Shown in pieces: positions 8,496-16,239 of a stretch of DNA of 48,782 bases. The notes beneath the pieces are model-generated. The model was not told the DNA's origin and searched no databases. It saw only the letters and a program-made list of their open reading frames with translations. Origin of the DNA: Hyphomicrobiales bacterium (lineage in GTDB: Bacteria; Pseudomonadota; Alphaproteobacteria; Rhizobiales; JAJFHR01); the NCBI GenBank assembly GCA_021775475.1, contig JAJFHS010000033.1:1-48782 (forward strand). Direction: 5' to 3'. The position numbers were made by a program, and so were the translations under genes. How positions within the stretch are numbered: position 1 is the stretch's first letter; each line of letters starts with the position of its first letter.

Positions 8496-8723
8496 TTACT
8501 GATCTGCGAGATAGTCGAGCAGATCAATCTGGCTGCACGAGATTTCATCGAACAGGCCAAGGTCGCAGGGTTTTTGCTGCGCGTTGGGATTTCGCCTTGG
8601 CTGCAAAGGCCGGTTGGCCATAACAGCCAACTGATCGCTCAAAGTGACGGGGCGAACGCCCGAAACGAGGGTCTGTTCTCCCGCTTCGGTGGGTTCGCTT
8701 TGTAGGGAAGGTTCGCCGCTCAT
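8496..8723 (-). CDS. Small conserved ICE protein, 75 residues
   Basis: A 75-residue protein with the pattern VRPVTLSDQLAVMANRPLQP followed by QQKPCDLGLFDEISCSQIDL. I recognise it as the small uncharacterised protein commonly encoded between ardC and a ParB-like gene in alphaproteobacterial conjugative elements. Its ATG overlaps the ardC stop by 4 bases, indicating translational coupling. Function unknown. Confidence 0.65.
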   Translation of the reverse strand: MSGEPSLQSEPTEAGEQTLVSGVRPVTLSDQLAVMANRPLQPRRNPNAQQKPCDLGLFDEISCSQIDLLDYLADQ

Positions 8724-9691
8724 GCCGCTGCCTCCTGTTCCTTTTGGCTGTCAAAGGCCAGCAGGAATTCAGCTGCTTTTGTGGCCTGACTGGCGGCGCG
8801 AAATATGGCGCGTTTGTCTTCTTTCAAGATTGCCAGCCAACTGGCCAGATAATCGGCATGGCGAACGGTCGGTGTGATATTGAGGGTAGCGCAGGTAAAG
8901 GCGGCGGTCATTTCGGCAGTCAGTTCTTCGCGGGCATAGGATTTGGTTTTGAAACATCCGGACTGATCGCGATTGAGCCGATTGGAGTGGCCGGTCCAGT
9001 GGCCCAGTTCATGAAAGAATGTGCGGTAATAATTGATCTGCTCGGTGAAGGCCGGTTGCGGAGGCAATTGCACAAAATCGCGCAAGGGGTCGTAAAAGGC
9101 GCGGTCGCCGCCATGGCGAATATCGGCACCACTGGCCTTTGCCAGCCGCTCGGCGTGGGGAATGATTTCGCGCTCGGGCAAGGGCTGGGCGTTGCCTGTC
9201 AAATCTTCGGGCAGGTTCTCGCATTGTTCGATGTTGAATACACGATAGCGCTTCAGGAACGGGATGGCTTGTGCTTCACGTCCTTCGCGTCTTGCCTGTT
9301 CGCGTTCCTTTTGCGGGGTGAAACGGTCGGCATAACAGACCACTTGCCCCTTTTTGCCCTCGCGCACGGAACCGCCAATGGCTTTGGCCTGTTTGAAGGT
9401 CAACCAGTTTTGTGAGGTAAAGCCGCAATCAAAAACTGCTCCCCACAGGATCAAAACATTAATGCCTGAATAGCGGCGCTTTGTAGTGGCATTGATCGGC
9501 AGGCCAACAGTGCAAGCTGCGTGATTGCTATCCCAAGGCTGCACCCACGGGAATTTTCCCTGCTCCATCTGGGCAATAATCTTGTTGGTAATCTCCTGAT
9601 AGAGGTCCTTTTGGGATTCACTATCATGTGGGGATTTTTTACCTTTGGAGTTTTGTTCTCTCAGTCGGATATTCTGATTTTTAACGGTCAT
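8720..9691 (-). CDS. ardC: ArdC-type antirestriction protein
   Basis: Predicted 323 residues. The N-terminal single-stranded-DNA-binding domain begins near DLYQEITNKIIAQMEQG and contains WVQPW. The C-terminal zincin-like metallopeptidase has HELGH at 227-231 inside FFHELGHWTGHSNRLNR. ArdC proteins protect incoming single-stranded DNA from restriction after conjugation. The start at 9691 is supported by a GGAAAGGGAGAG stretch just upstream; the frame extends further but without a better site. It leads the minus-strand maintenance block. Confidence 0.88.
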   Translation of the reverse strand: MTVKNQNIRLREQNSKGKKSPHDSESQKDLYQEITNKIIAQMEQGKFPWVQPWDSNHAACTVGLPINATTKRRYSGINVLILWGAVFDCGFTSQNWLTFKQAKAIGGSVREGKKGQVVCYADRFTPQKEREQARREGREAQAIPFLKRYRVFNIEQCENLPEDLTGNAQPLPEREIIPHAERLAKASGADIRHGGDRAFYDPLRDFVQLPPQPAFTEQINYYRTFFHELGHWTGHSNRLNRDQSGCFKTKSYAREELTAEMTAAFTCATLNITPTVRHADYLASWLAILKEDKRAIFRAASQATKAAEFLLAFDSQKEQEAAA

Positions 9692-10095
9692 GATCTCTCC
9701 CTTTCCTTCTCTGCCAATCATCACTCCGGAAAGCGGGGTGGGTGGCGAACCACAAGGGGAAGACCTCCTGATTGAGGTGGACTGCATCCGCAGGACCGTA
9801 AGGAAAAATGACTGGAGGACTGGCAATGATGAGGACTGAACGTTTAGGTCATAAGAATATCTTCAAAACCGCAGGCAGTGCCGGTTGCGGTCTGCCGCAG
9901 GGGGACTACACCCGAGAGCCACCCACACCGCGCCCCGGTGTGAAACAAAATGTCGCGAATGAAATGAGCGCCCGTATGAGGGAACGAAGTGAGCAATGGC
10001 GCAAGGGATCAAAGCCGGATGGCCGGGACAATTAAAACTGAAAGGGCTGATTGGCCTGTTTCACGCGAGCCCGGTCCACTGTTTTAGTGGATGCG
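9692..10095. other. Gap between ardC and hydrolase-like gene
   Basis: A short hairpin CACACCG/CGGTGTG lies at 9924-9942. A plus-strand open frame at 9808-10035 (75 codons, AAGGA just before an ATG) reads through the hairpin, but its low-complexity Arg/Pro-rich product resembles nothing I know and I do not call it a gene. The stretch probably contains the ardC promoter. Confidence 0.4.
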
Positions 10096-10668
10096 TTAAC
10101 TTAAAATTGAATCAAGAATTAATTTCAATTCCTCCGCATCATCTGCGTTTGTTGTCCACGACATCCATTCATGAACAAGCTGGCCTGTCGTAATTGGAAC
10201 AATACCAATCTGGGTCAGACGCGACATGGCATCCAAATGGTCATTGTCATTTCGTGAGAACACAAGGTCGGTTACCACATGAACATCAAAACCTTCAACG
10301 TAAGCATCAAGGGCTGCCGGCACCAGATTTACATCAAGCCAGAACCCGCAGACGAAAAGTTTTTCCCTGCCTTCAGACCTGATGGCTGCCACAAGATCCT
10401 CATTCTGCCAGACTGATTTTGTCTCAGAACGCTGAAATACATGGTTACTGTTTTGCTGGCATGGCTTTGACATCCAGCGGGATGTTTCATCGAGCTTATC
10501 GTGCGTACTGAAATACCGAGGCACCCGCGCCGTGTCGGCGGCTGCATCAAGACAGGAGAACTTATGCCTTATCGATGCGTGTAATGAGGGCTCCAGCAGC
10601 TCAATACTTTGTTCGTTGGGATCAAGGATCAAGAAGCAAGATTGTTCGGGATTTGAGGTGGCTGACAC
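10096..10668 (-). CDS. Isochorismatase-like (YcaC-type) protein lacking catalytic Cys
   Basis: Predicted 190 residues with the YcaC/isochorismatase-like hydrolase pattern. The N-terminal strand FLILDPNEQS supplies the usual Asp, a Lys is in RSETKSVW, and the C-terminal part GFDVHVVTDL...GIVPITTGQLVHEW is typical of the YcaC branch. At the nucleophile position, where relatives read T-E/D-x-C-V, this protein reads LDVNLVPAALDA, so the Cys is replaced by Asn. It may be a non-catalytic paralogue. There is no ATG in frame; GTG at 10668, behind GGGAG, is the best start (GTG at 10692 is the alternative). It sits alone between ICE maintenance and regulatory genes. Confidence 0.6.
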   Translation of the reverse strand: MSATSNPEQSCFLILDPNEQSIELLEPSLHASIRHKFSCLDAAADTARVPRYFSTHDKLDETSRWMSKPCQQNSNHVFQRSETKSVWQNEDLVAAIRSEGREKLFVCGFWLDVNLVPAALDAYVEGFDVHVVTDLVFSRNDNDHLDAMSRLTQIGIVPITTGQLVHEWMSWTTNADDAEELKLILDSILS

Positions 10669-11161
10669 GTGACTTTTCTCCCAACATTGCACTCTACTAA
10701 ATTTGGTAAAATATTAGCAAAAAAATGGGGCAGAATAAGTAGTTCAATTGCCTTTATTTAAAAAATGCATAAGCATTACGCCAATTACACTGAGTTATAA
10801 ATAGCAGTCCGGTTGTTATCGCCCGAGCAGTTACAATATTTACTATAATCCCATTAGTTTTCAATAAGTTATATTCGATTTTATACAACCATTGCATTTA
10901 ACCGCATGTTGTCAACAATAATTTTTTAATCCATCACTATTTCGTGATGAAGCGACAATGTCCGACCAAAGTCAGCAAGCCATGAATTTATCTGGGTAAT
11001 ATTAACCTTTGACTCTCTTTTTTGAGTATTTATAAAATTTTTTCATCTCAACATTTTGTCAAATAGGGAGTTTCGAAAATTAAGATTTATACTTCATGAT
11101 GGTTACAAGAGATGTAATGACACTGGGGCCAAGAGAAACAATACCGCACGGTTGATAAAAT
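10669..11161. other. AT-rich gap
   Basis: No gene is visible. The stretch is AT-rich with a small CATCAC/GTGATG stem at 10932-10949 and several homopolymer runs. It separates the convergent-end side of the qseC-like gene from the start of the hydrolase-like gene. Confidence 0.4.
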
Positions 11162-11395
11162 TTATGATTTGGCATCCTTGATCAGCAAACCGGTACAACC
11201 ACCCAAAGCCGTCACCACATCAACGAACTCAATGACATCCAGCCGCCGCTCCCCGCCTTCATATTTGGCGACGAATGATTGTGGCTTTCCAAGTTTCTTT
11301 GCAAGTTGGCTTTGTGTCATACTGGCCTGTTTTCTCAAGTCTACGAGTTTGCTCATCAAACTCTTGTAACGTGGTGTGCCTAATGATCCGGGCAT
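11162..11395 (-). CDS. qseC: XRE-family repressor (QseC-like)
   Basis: A 77-residue DNA-binding protein. The helix-turn-helix is MTQSQLAKKLGKPQSFVAKYE, followed by GGERRLDVIEFVDVVTALG, a common pattern in small XRE regulators of rhizobial elements. It is transcribed divergently from a small DUF2285 gene, exactly as qseC and qseM are in ICEMlSymR7A, where QseC represses both promoters. The start at 11395 gives the usual short leader before the first helix; an ATG at 11440 would add 15 residues. Palindromes in the shared intergenic DNA are candidate operators. Confidence 0.65.
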   Translation of the reverse strand: MPGSLGTPRYKSLMSKLVDLRKQASMTQSQLAKKLGKPQSFVAKYEGGERRLDVIEFVDVVTALGGCTGLLIKDAKS

Positions 11396-11405
11396 AAAAA
11401 GTCGC

Positions 11406-11451
11406 TCAATAATTGAAAACGACTCTTCCAATAATCCCATTTTCGGATTAT
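11406..11451. promoter_or_regulatory. Two palindromes between divergent qseC/qseM-like genes
   Basis: TCAAT-a-ATTGA at 11406-11416 is perfect and nested in GTCG...CGAC. ATAATCC (11431-11437) and GGATTAT (11445-11451) form a second perfect repeat with a 7-base spacer. Both lie in the 92-bp region shared by the divergent genes, where the QseC operators would be expected. CCCA-gta-TGGG follows at 11452-11462. Confidence 0.5.
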
Positions 11452-11487
11452 CCCAGTATGGGTTTAACCGGAAAGTTGTTAGCGATC

Positions 11488-11745
11488 ATGCCCCACCATA
11501 AAAAACTTCAACCCTTAGCTCCGGACAGCTCCAGAATTACGCCTTATGACAGAGCGCATTTCAAACTATACCTGCTGCTCCTCAAAGCAGATCAACAGGG
11601 CGATGACTGGCGGACGGTTACAGCTGACATCATGGGTCTCGACCCCAAAAAAGCATCTGCCAAACGCTGCTGGCTCTCCCATCTTCAGCGAGCCAAGTGG
11701 ATGAGCGAATCTGGATATCGTCAATTGCTTGATTCGCCGGAATAG
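11488..11745 (+). CDS. qseM: Small DUF2285 protein (QseM-like antiactivator)
   Basis: An 85-residue single-domain DUF2285 protein: ITPYDRAHFKLYLLLLKAD, then DWRTVTADIMGLDP and LQRAKWMSESGYRQLL. QseM of ICEMlSymR7A is also a small lone DUF2285 protein. It binds and blocks FseA and TraR, keeping transfer off in most cells. The FseA-like protein at 4888 carries the same domain, so a direct interaction is plausible. The ATG at 11488 has GGAAAG upstream; ATGs at 11458 and 11413 are alternatives. Confidence 0.6.
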   Translation: MPHHKKLQPLAPDSSRITPYDRAHFKLYLLLLKADQQGDDWRTVTADIMGLDPKKASAKRCWLSHLQRAKWMSESGYRQLLDSPE

Positions 11746-11968
11746 TCAGATTGCTCATAGTCCTACATTGAGTTCACTTCTAATCTCATTGACTGTTCCA
11801 ACAACGTCAAAGCCGGTCCAAAACCTCACAAAATTGTGATGATATGGATATGCCTGGAGAAGAGTTCCTGCATATAGACCCACCTGTCAAGGGGTTGATT
11901 TGTATGGGTAATGTTCTTTTTTCTCCAGTTAATTCCACTTGATTAACCCCTCATTTAAAGCCTTCATC

Positions 11969-11998
11969 GAGCCGTCTTTCAACACGAACGAACGGCTC
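11969..11998 (+). promoter_or_regulatory. Inverted repeat just before traG start
   Basis: GAGCCGT (11969-11975) and ACGGCTC (11992-11998) form a perfect 7-bp repeat ending 7 bases before the traG ATG, where a ribosome binding site would normally be. No good Shine-Dalgarno sequence is visible, so a hairpin here could control traG translation or bind a regulator. The rest of 11746-12005 probably holds the tra/trb operon promoter; GGGGTT (11893) and AACCCC (11945) form a further loose repeat. Confidence 0.4.
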
Positions 11999-12005
11999 AA
12001 ACACA

Positions 12006-14036
12006 ATGACGCCAACACGACTTTTAATTGGCCAGGCAGTGGTGGTGATCACGACCATCACTGGCACACTTTGGATATCAACCCAGTGGACGGCCTATCG
12101 GCTGGGATTTCAGGTCAGGCTGGGTGAGGCGTGGTTTGAAGTTGGTGGCTGGCCGGTGTTTTATCCCTGGCGATTATTTGGCTGGTGGTATTCCTTTGAG
12201 CCCTATGCACCGGAGATATTCCATCAGGCCGGTATGCTGGCAGCAGCAGGTGGCATTCTTGGAACGATGACCGCAGTTGCCGGTTCGTTGTGGCGGGCAC
12301 GGCAGGCAAAACACGTTACCACCTATGGTTCTGCTGAATGGGCAAGCGATAAAGATGTTCGCAATTCAGGATTGCTGCAAAACTGGGGCGTCTTTCTTGG
12401 CCGTCTCGGTGTTGACTATCTGCGTCATGATGGTCCCGAACATGTTCTGGCCTTTGCGCCAACGCGCTCGGGCAAGGGTGTTGGTCTGGTTATACCGACA
12501 TTGCTGTCGTGGACCGGATCTTGTGTTGTGCATGATATCAAGGGAGAGAACTGGCAATTGACAGCGGGCTGGCGATCAAAGTTTTCCCATTGCCTGTTGT
12601 TCAATCCAACGGATCCCAGATCAGCCAGATACAACCCGTTGCTTGAAGTTCGTAAAGGTGACCATGAGTTCCGCGATGTTCAGAACATCGCCGATATTCT
12701 GGTCGATCCCGAAGGGGCACTGGAAAAGCGTAACCATTGGGAAAAGACCGGTCATTCCCTGCTTACCGGTGCCATCCTGCATGTGCTCTATGCGGGAGAA
12801 GACAAAACACTTACCGGTGTTGCAACCTTCCTCGCCAATCCTAAACGCACGATAGAGGCTGCCTTGCGCGTGATGATGACCACCAATCATCTGGGCACCA
12901 CACAGGCACCAAAGGTTCACCCGGAAGTTGCTTCCATTGCACGTGAGATGCTCAATAAATCAGACAACGAACTTTCCGGGGTGGTTTCAACCGCCATGTC
13001 ATTTCTGGAAATCTACCGTGATCCGATCATTGCCAAAACCACGTCAGCCTGCGACTGGTGCATTGCTGATCTCAAGTCAGCCAAACGACCGGTATCGCTG
13101 TATCTGGTGATACCACCTTCAGATATCTCCCGCACCAAACCTCTGATCCGCCTGATCCTCAATCAGATTGGTCGTCGATTGACGGAAGAACTCCCTGATC
13201 CAGAAAGTGGCCGACCGGATCATTCCTTGCTGTTGATGTTGGATGAGTTCCCGGCACTGGGACGGCTGGACTTCTTTGAGACTTCCATGGCGTTCATGGC
13301 GGGATACGGCATCCGGGCCTTCCTGATTGCCCAGTCGCTTAATCAGATCGAAAAGGCCTATGGCCACAACAACTCAATCCTTGATAATGCCCATGTGCGG
13401 ATTGCCTTTGCCACCAATGACGATCGAACCGCAAAACGGATATCCGATACATTGGGGACCGCAACCGAACTTCGCGCCCAGAAGAACTATGCCGGGCATC
13501 GGCTTGCCCCGTGGCTGGCTCATGTCATGGTCTCGCGCCAGGAAACAGCACGTCCGTTGTTGACACCGGGCGAGGTGATGCAACTGCCACAGGATGATGC
13601 GCTGGTGCTGGTTTCCGGCACACCACCTATCCGGGCACAGAAACTGCGGTATTACGAAGATGATAATTTTACCACCCGTTGCCTGCCAGCACCCGCCCTG
13701 CCCAAATCAGGGGATTACCCCGACAGACCACATCCGCGAAAGAATGACTGGCAGGACCGGTCGCGCAAAGTCTCGCGCAAACTGCAGCGCCAGTTAAAGA
13801 CCACTATGCAGGCGGGTTTTAACGGTGATGATGGTGGTATTCGCCAGGAGCCTGATCTGTTCGATGAGAGGTTCGACAAGCAACCAGAAAAACCAGCCAT
13901 TGATACAGCCCTTCTGGACGATGAGTTCACCACAGACAGTCAGATTATCGATCCCCTTTCCCGCACACGAGCCATTCAGCGTGCCCACGCCATCAACAAT
14001 GGTGATCGCGGTGCTGACATGTTGCCCGATTTTTAA
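12006..14036 (+). CDS. traG: Type IV coupling protein TraG (VirD4 family)
   Basis: Predicted 676-residue inner-membrane ATPase that delivers the relaxase-DNA complex to the mating channel. Two N-terminal membrane segments (about 8-28 and 75-95) precede the nucleotide-binding domain with Walker A APTRSGKGV at 151-159 and Walker B LLLMLDEFPALG near residue 410. Length is normal for the family. It is the first gene of the plus-strand mating operon and is followed after 11 bases by a ribbon-helix-helix gene. Confidence 0.93.
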   Translation: MTPTRLLIGQAVVVITTITGTLWISTQWTAYRLGFQVRLGEAWFEVGGWPVFYPWRLFGWWYSFEPYAPEIFHQAGMLAAAGGILGTMTAVAGSLWRARQAKHVTTYGSAEWASDKDVRNSGLLQNWGVFLGRLGVDYLRHDGPEHVLAFAPTRSGKGVGLVIPTLLSWTGSCVVHDIKGENWQLTAGWRSKFSHCLLFNPTDPRSARYNPLLEVRKGDHEFRDVQNIADILVDPEGALEKRNHWEKTGHSLLTGAILHVLYAGEDKTLTGVATFLANPKRTIEAALRVMMTTNHLGTTQAPKVHPEVASIAREMLNKSDNELSGVVSTAMSFLEIYRDPIIAKTTSACDWCIADLKSAKRPVSLYLVIPPSDISRTKPLIRLILNQIGRRLTEELPDPESGRPDHSLLLMLDEFPALGRLDFFETSMAFMAGYGIRAFLIAQSLNQIEKAYGHNNSILDNAHVRIAFATNDDRTAKRISDTLGTATELRAQKNYAGHRLAPWLAHVMVSRQETARPLLTPGEVMQLPQDDALVLVSGTPPIRAQKLRYYEDDNFTTRCLPAPALPKSGDYPDRPHPRKNDWQDRSRKVSRKLQRQLKTTMQAGFNGDDGGIRQEPDLFDERFDKQPEKPAIDTALLDDEFTTDSQIIDPLSRTRAIQRAHAINNGDRGADMLPDF

Positions 14037-14047
14037 GGAGTAGCCTC

Positions 14048-14626
14048 ATGAAACCCCGTATCAATATCTATCTTGATGATAATGTGGCAGCCCAACTGGC
14101 GCTTCTTGCCAAACGGCCAGGATTAAACAAATCCCGGATCGTCAATGATGCGCTTGACAGGTTTTTTAATCCCGAACGTGATGAGGTTCTGGAAAAGGTT
14201 TTGCTGCGGCGACTTGACCGCATCTCAACCTCACAATCAAAGATTGAACGCAACGAAAGCATTGCTACCGAAACCCTGGCGTTGTTTGTGCGCTATTTTC
14301 TCACCATAACTCCTCCCTTACCGCAAGCAGAACAAGCGGCAGCTCACGCCCTTGGCAAGGAGCGGTTCGAAGTTTTTGTTGCCCAGGTCGGGCAACGTTT
14401 GGCGCAGGACAAAAACCTTCTCAGCGAAGTGCTGTTGCGGATTACCGACAATCGCCCGGACCTTTTTACCAGCTCTGTTGATGGCTTTATCGCCACAAAA
14501 GATACAGAAGCTGAAGACACATTGCCGCCGTTACGACCGGTGACCGTCATCGAAGATGATCCCGATTTCGAGGATGTATTCGATGTTGATGACGAAGAGC
14601 TGTTCGAGGGGGAAGACCATGTCTGA
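14048..14626 (+). CDS. CopG/ribbon-helix-helix protein of the trb operon
   Basis: A 192-residue protein beginning RINIYLDDNVAAQLALLAKRP, a ribbon-helix-helix DNA-binding motif, followed by a longer helical region and an acidic tail (DDPDFEDVFDVDDEELFEG). A CopG-like gene between traG and trbB is a fixed feature of Tn4371-like and rhizobial ICE transfer operons and probably autoregulates the operon. Its end overlaps trbB by 8 bases. It follows an AAGGAG site. Confidence 0.8.
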   Translation: MKPRINIYLDDNVAAQLALLAKRPGLNKSRIVNDALDRFFNPERDEVLEKVLLRRLDRISTSQSKIERNESIATETLALFVRYFLTITPPLPQAEQAAAHALGKERFEVFVAQVGQRLAQDKNLLSEVLLRITDNRPDLFTSSVDGFIATKDTEAEDTLPPLRPVTVIEDDPDFEDVFDVDDEELFEGEDHV

Positions 14627-15596
14627 TTTGTTGATCGAAGAAGCCCGCCTGCGCCGTCGCCAGATGCTGTTGACCGCATTTGGTCCTGAGATTGAAGCAG
14701 CCCTCGAGGATCCAACCGTCATCGAAGTGATGGTCAATCCTGATGGCAGGCTCTGGCTCGATAAGGCCGGTGGCGGTCGACTGGATACAGGAACACTTAT
14801 CAGTCCGGCTGAAGCTGAACGGATTATCCGTCTGGTTGCAGCTCACATGCGTGGGGAAGTCCATGAAGGTGCACCGATTGTATCTGCTGAACTTCCCGAA
14901 ACCGGCGAGCGGTTTGAAGGCTTGCTGCCACCAGTCGCCCTGGCACCCTGTTTTGCCATCCGCAAACCAGCAGAAGTTATTTACCAACTGGCTGATTATG
15001 TCGAGGCCCAGATCATGGCACCGTTACAGGCCAAGGTACTGTCTGAAGCTGTGGTGGAGTGCAGGAACATTGTGGTGGTTGGAGGCACATCATCGGGCAA
15101 GACCACCCTGGTTAATGCCCTACTGGCTGAAGTTGCAGAAAGCAATGACCGCGTCATAATTCTTGAAGACACAAGAGAACTCAACTGTGCAGCCCTAGAT
15201 GTGGTCTCGCTTCGAACCAAACCCGGTGTTGCCACACTCGGTGATCTGGTGCGTTCAACACTCAGATTGCGCCCGGACAGGATTATTATCGGCGAAGTGC
15301 GCGGGCCCGAAGCGCTCGACATGCTCAAAGCTTGGAACACCGGTCATCCCGGCGGCATCACAACCATTCACGCCAATTCAGATCGCGCTGGCCTCTATCG
15401 CCTGGAGCAATTGATACAGGAAGCGGTGACCACGGTTCCGCGCCGGTTAATTGCTGATGCGGTGGATATTCTCGTCTTTATCGAAGGCCGTGGCGCTGCC
15501 CGCAAGGTGCGCAACATTTCTGAAGTCACCGGACTGGACAGCAATGGTGACTATCAAATTTCTCCACTTGTACCCGTTCATCTCAATTCAGTTTGA
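14619..15596 (+). CDS. trbB: Conjugal transfer ATPase TrbB (VirB11 family)
   Basis: Predicted 325-residue hexameric secretion ATPase powering the mating channel and pilus. Walker A GGTSSGKT at 155-162, then the Asp box [10 protein letters not shown] and the histidine box [12 protein letters not shown] are all present. The start at 14619 is chosen by the GAGGGGGAAG site and the family N-terminus; the frame extends further upstream. It overlaps the copG-like gene and is followed by trbC. Confidence 0.93.
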   Translation: MSDLLIEEARLRRRQMLLTAFGPEIEAALEDPTVIEVMVNPDGRLWLDKAGGGRLDTGTLISPAEAERIIRLVAAHMRGEVHEGAPIVSAELPETGERFEGLLPPVALAPCFAIRKPAEVIYQLADYVEAQIMAPLQAKVLSEAVVECRNIVVVGGTSSGKTTLVNALLAEVAESNDRVIILEDTRELNCAALDVVSLRTKPGVATLGDLVRSTLRLRPDRIIIGEVRGPEALDMLKAWNTGHPGGITTIHANSDRAGLYRLEQLIQEAVTTVPRRLIADAVDILVFIEGRGAARKVRNISEVTGLDSNGDYQISPLVPVHLNSV

Positions 15597-15617
15597 CCAA
15601 ACACAAGGAACAGCAAT

Positions 15618-15953
15618 ATGAGGCCTCAAATCTCAAGAACACGACATTCTCTGATTAAAATAACGGCAACAACTGTATTCTTTGTTGGTTATGTGGCTCC
15701 TGCCTATGCCGCCGGTTCCGGCATGCCATGGGAAGCACCGCTGGCACAAATTCTTGAATCAATTGAAGGGCCGGTGGCCAAGATCATTGCCGTGATTGTC
15801 ATCATCATGACGGGGCTGAGCCTGGCCTTTGGCGATATGTCCGGTGGTTTCAGGCGTTTGATCCAGATCGTGTTCGGACTGACAATTGCCTTTGCTGCAA
15901 CCTCGTTCTTCCTGTCGTTCTTTTCTTTCGCCGGTGGCGCATTGATCACATGA
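15618..15953 (+). CDS. trbC: Conjugative pilin precursor TrbC
   Basis: A 111-residue VirB2-type pilin. A long signal peptide ends at AYAAGS (about residue 32), and two hydrophobic segments (about 55-72 and 84-105) are separated by the short polar loop DMSGGFRR. Processing is expected from TraF, encoded at 4023. It lies 21 bases after trbB behind AAGGAAC and directly before trbD. Confidence 0.9.
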   Translation: MRPQISRTRHSLIKITATTVFFVGYVAPAYAAGSGMPWEAPLAQILESIEGPVAKIIAVIVIIMTGLSLAFGDMSGGFRRLIQIVFGLTIAFAATSFFLSFFSFAGGALIT

Positions 15954-15957
15954 GGAC

Positions 15958-16239
15958 ATGTCGATGATACCAAATGCATACTCCACTATTCCCGGTTTTG
16001 AAGTGCCGTTACATCGCGCTTTAACCGAACCGATCTTGCTCGCCGGTGCGCCGCGCAACGTCACAATTCTCAATGGCACGCTGGCAGCCTCCATCGGCTT
16101 GGGTCTGCAATTGTGGATTGGCGGGATTGTCCTGTGGTTCGTCGTCCACATGATCGCTGTGTGGGCAACGCGCAAAGACCCGGCCTTCATGGAAGTGCTG
16201 TCCCGGCATATGCAACACAAAGGCTATCTCTCATGTTGA
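15958..16239 (+). CDS. trbD: Conjugal transfer protein TrbD (VirB3 family)
   Basis: A 93-residue inner-membrane protein. FEVPLHRALTEPILLAGAPR is the TrbD signature and is followed by one or two membrane segments (about 35-65). It overlaps the start of trbE by 7 bases. The ATG at 15958 is preceded by GAGG; ATG at 15964 is possible. Confidence 0.88.
   Translation: MSMIPNAYSTIPGFEVPLHRALTEPILLAGAPRNVTILNGTLAASIGLGLQLWIGGIVLWFVVHMIAVWATRKDPAFMEVLSRHMQHKGYLSC

Noticed and set aside
8744..9415. 223-codon plus-strand open frame
   Set aside because: Antisense to ardC with its intact HELGH domain; a shadow of codon bias.
9808..10035. 75-codon plus-strand frame with AAGGA before ATG
   Set aside because: Low-complexity Arg/Pro-rich product running through a hairpin; no family support.
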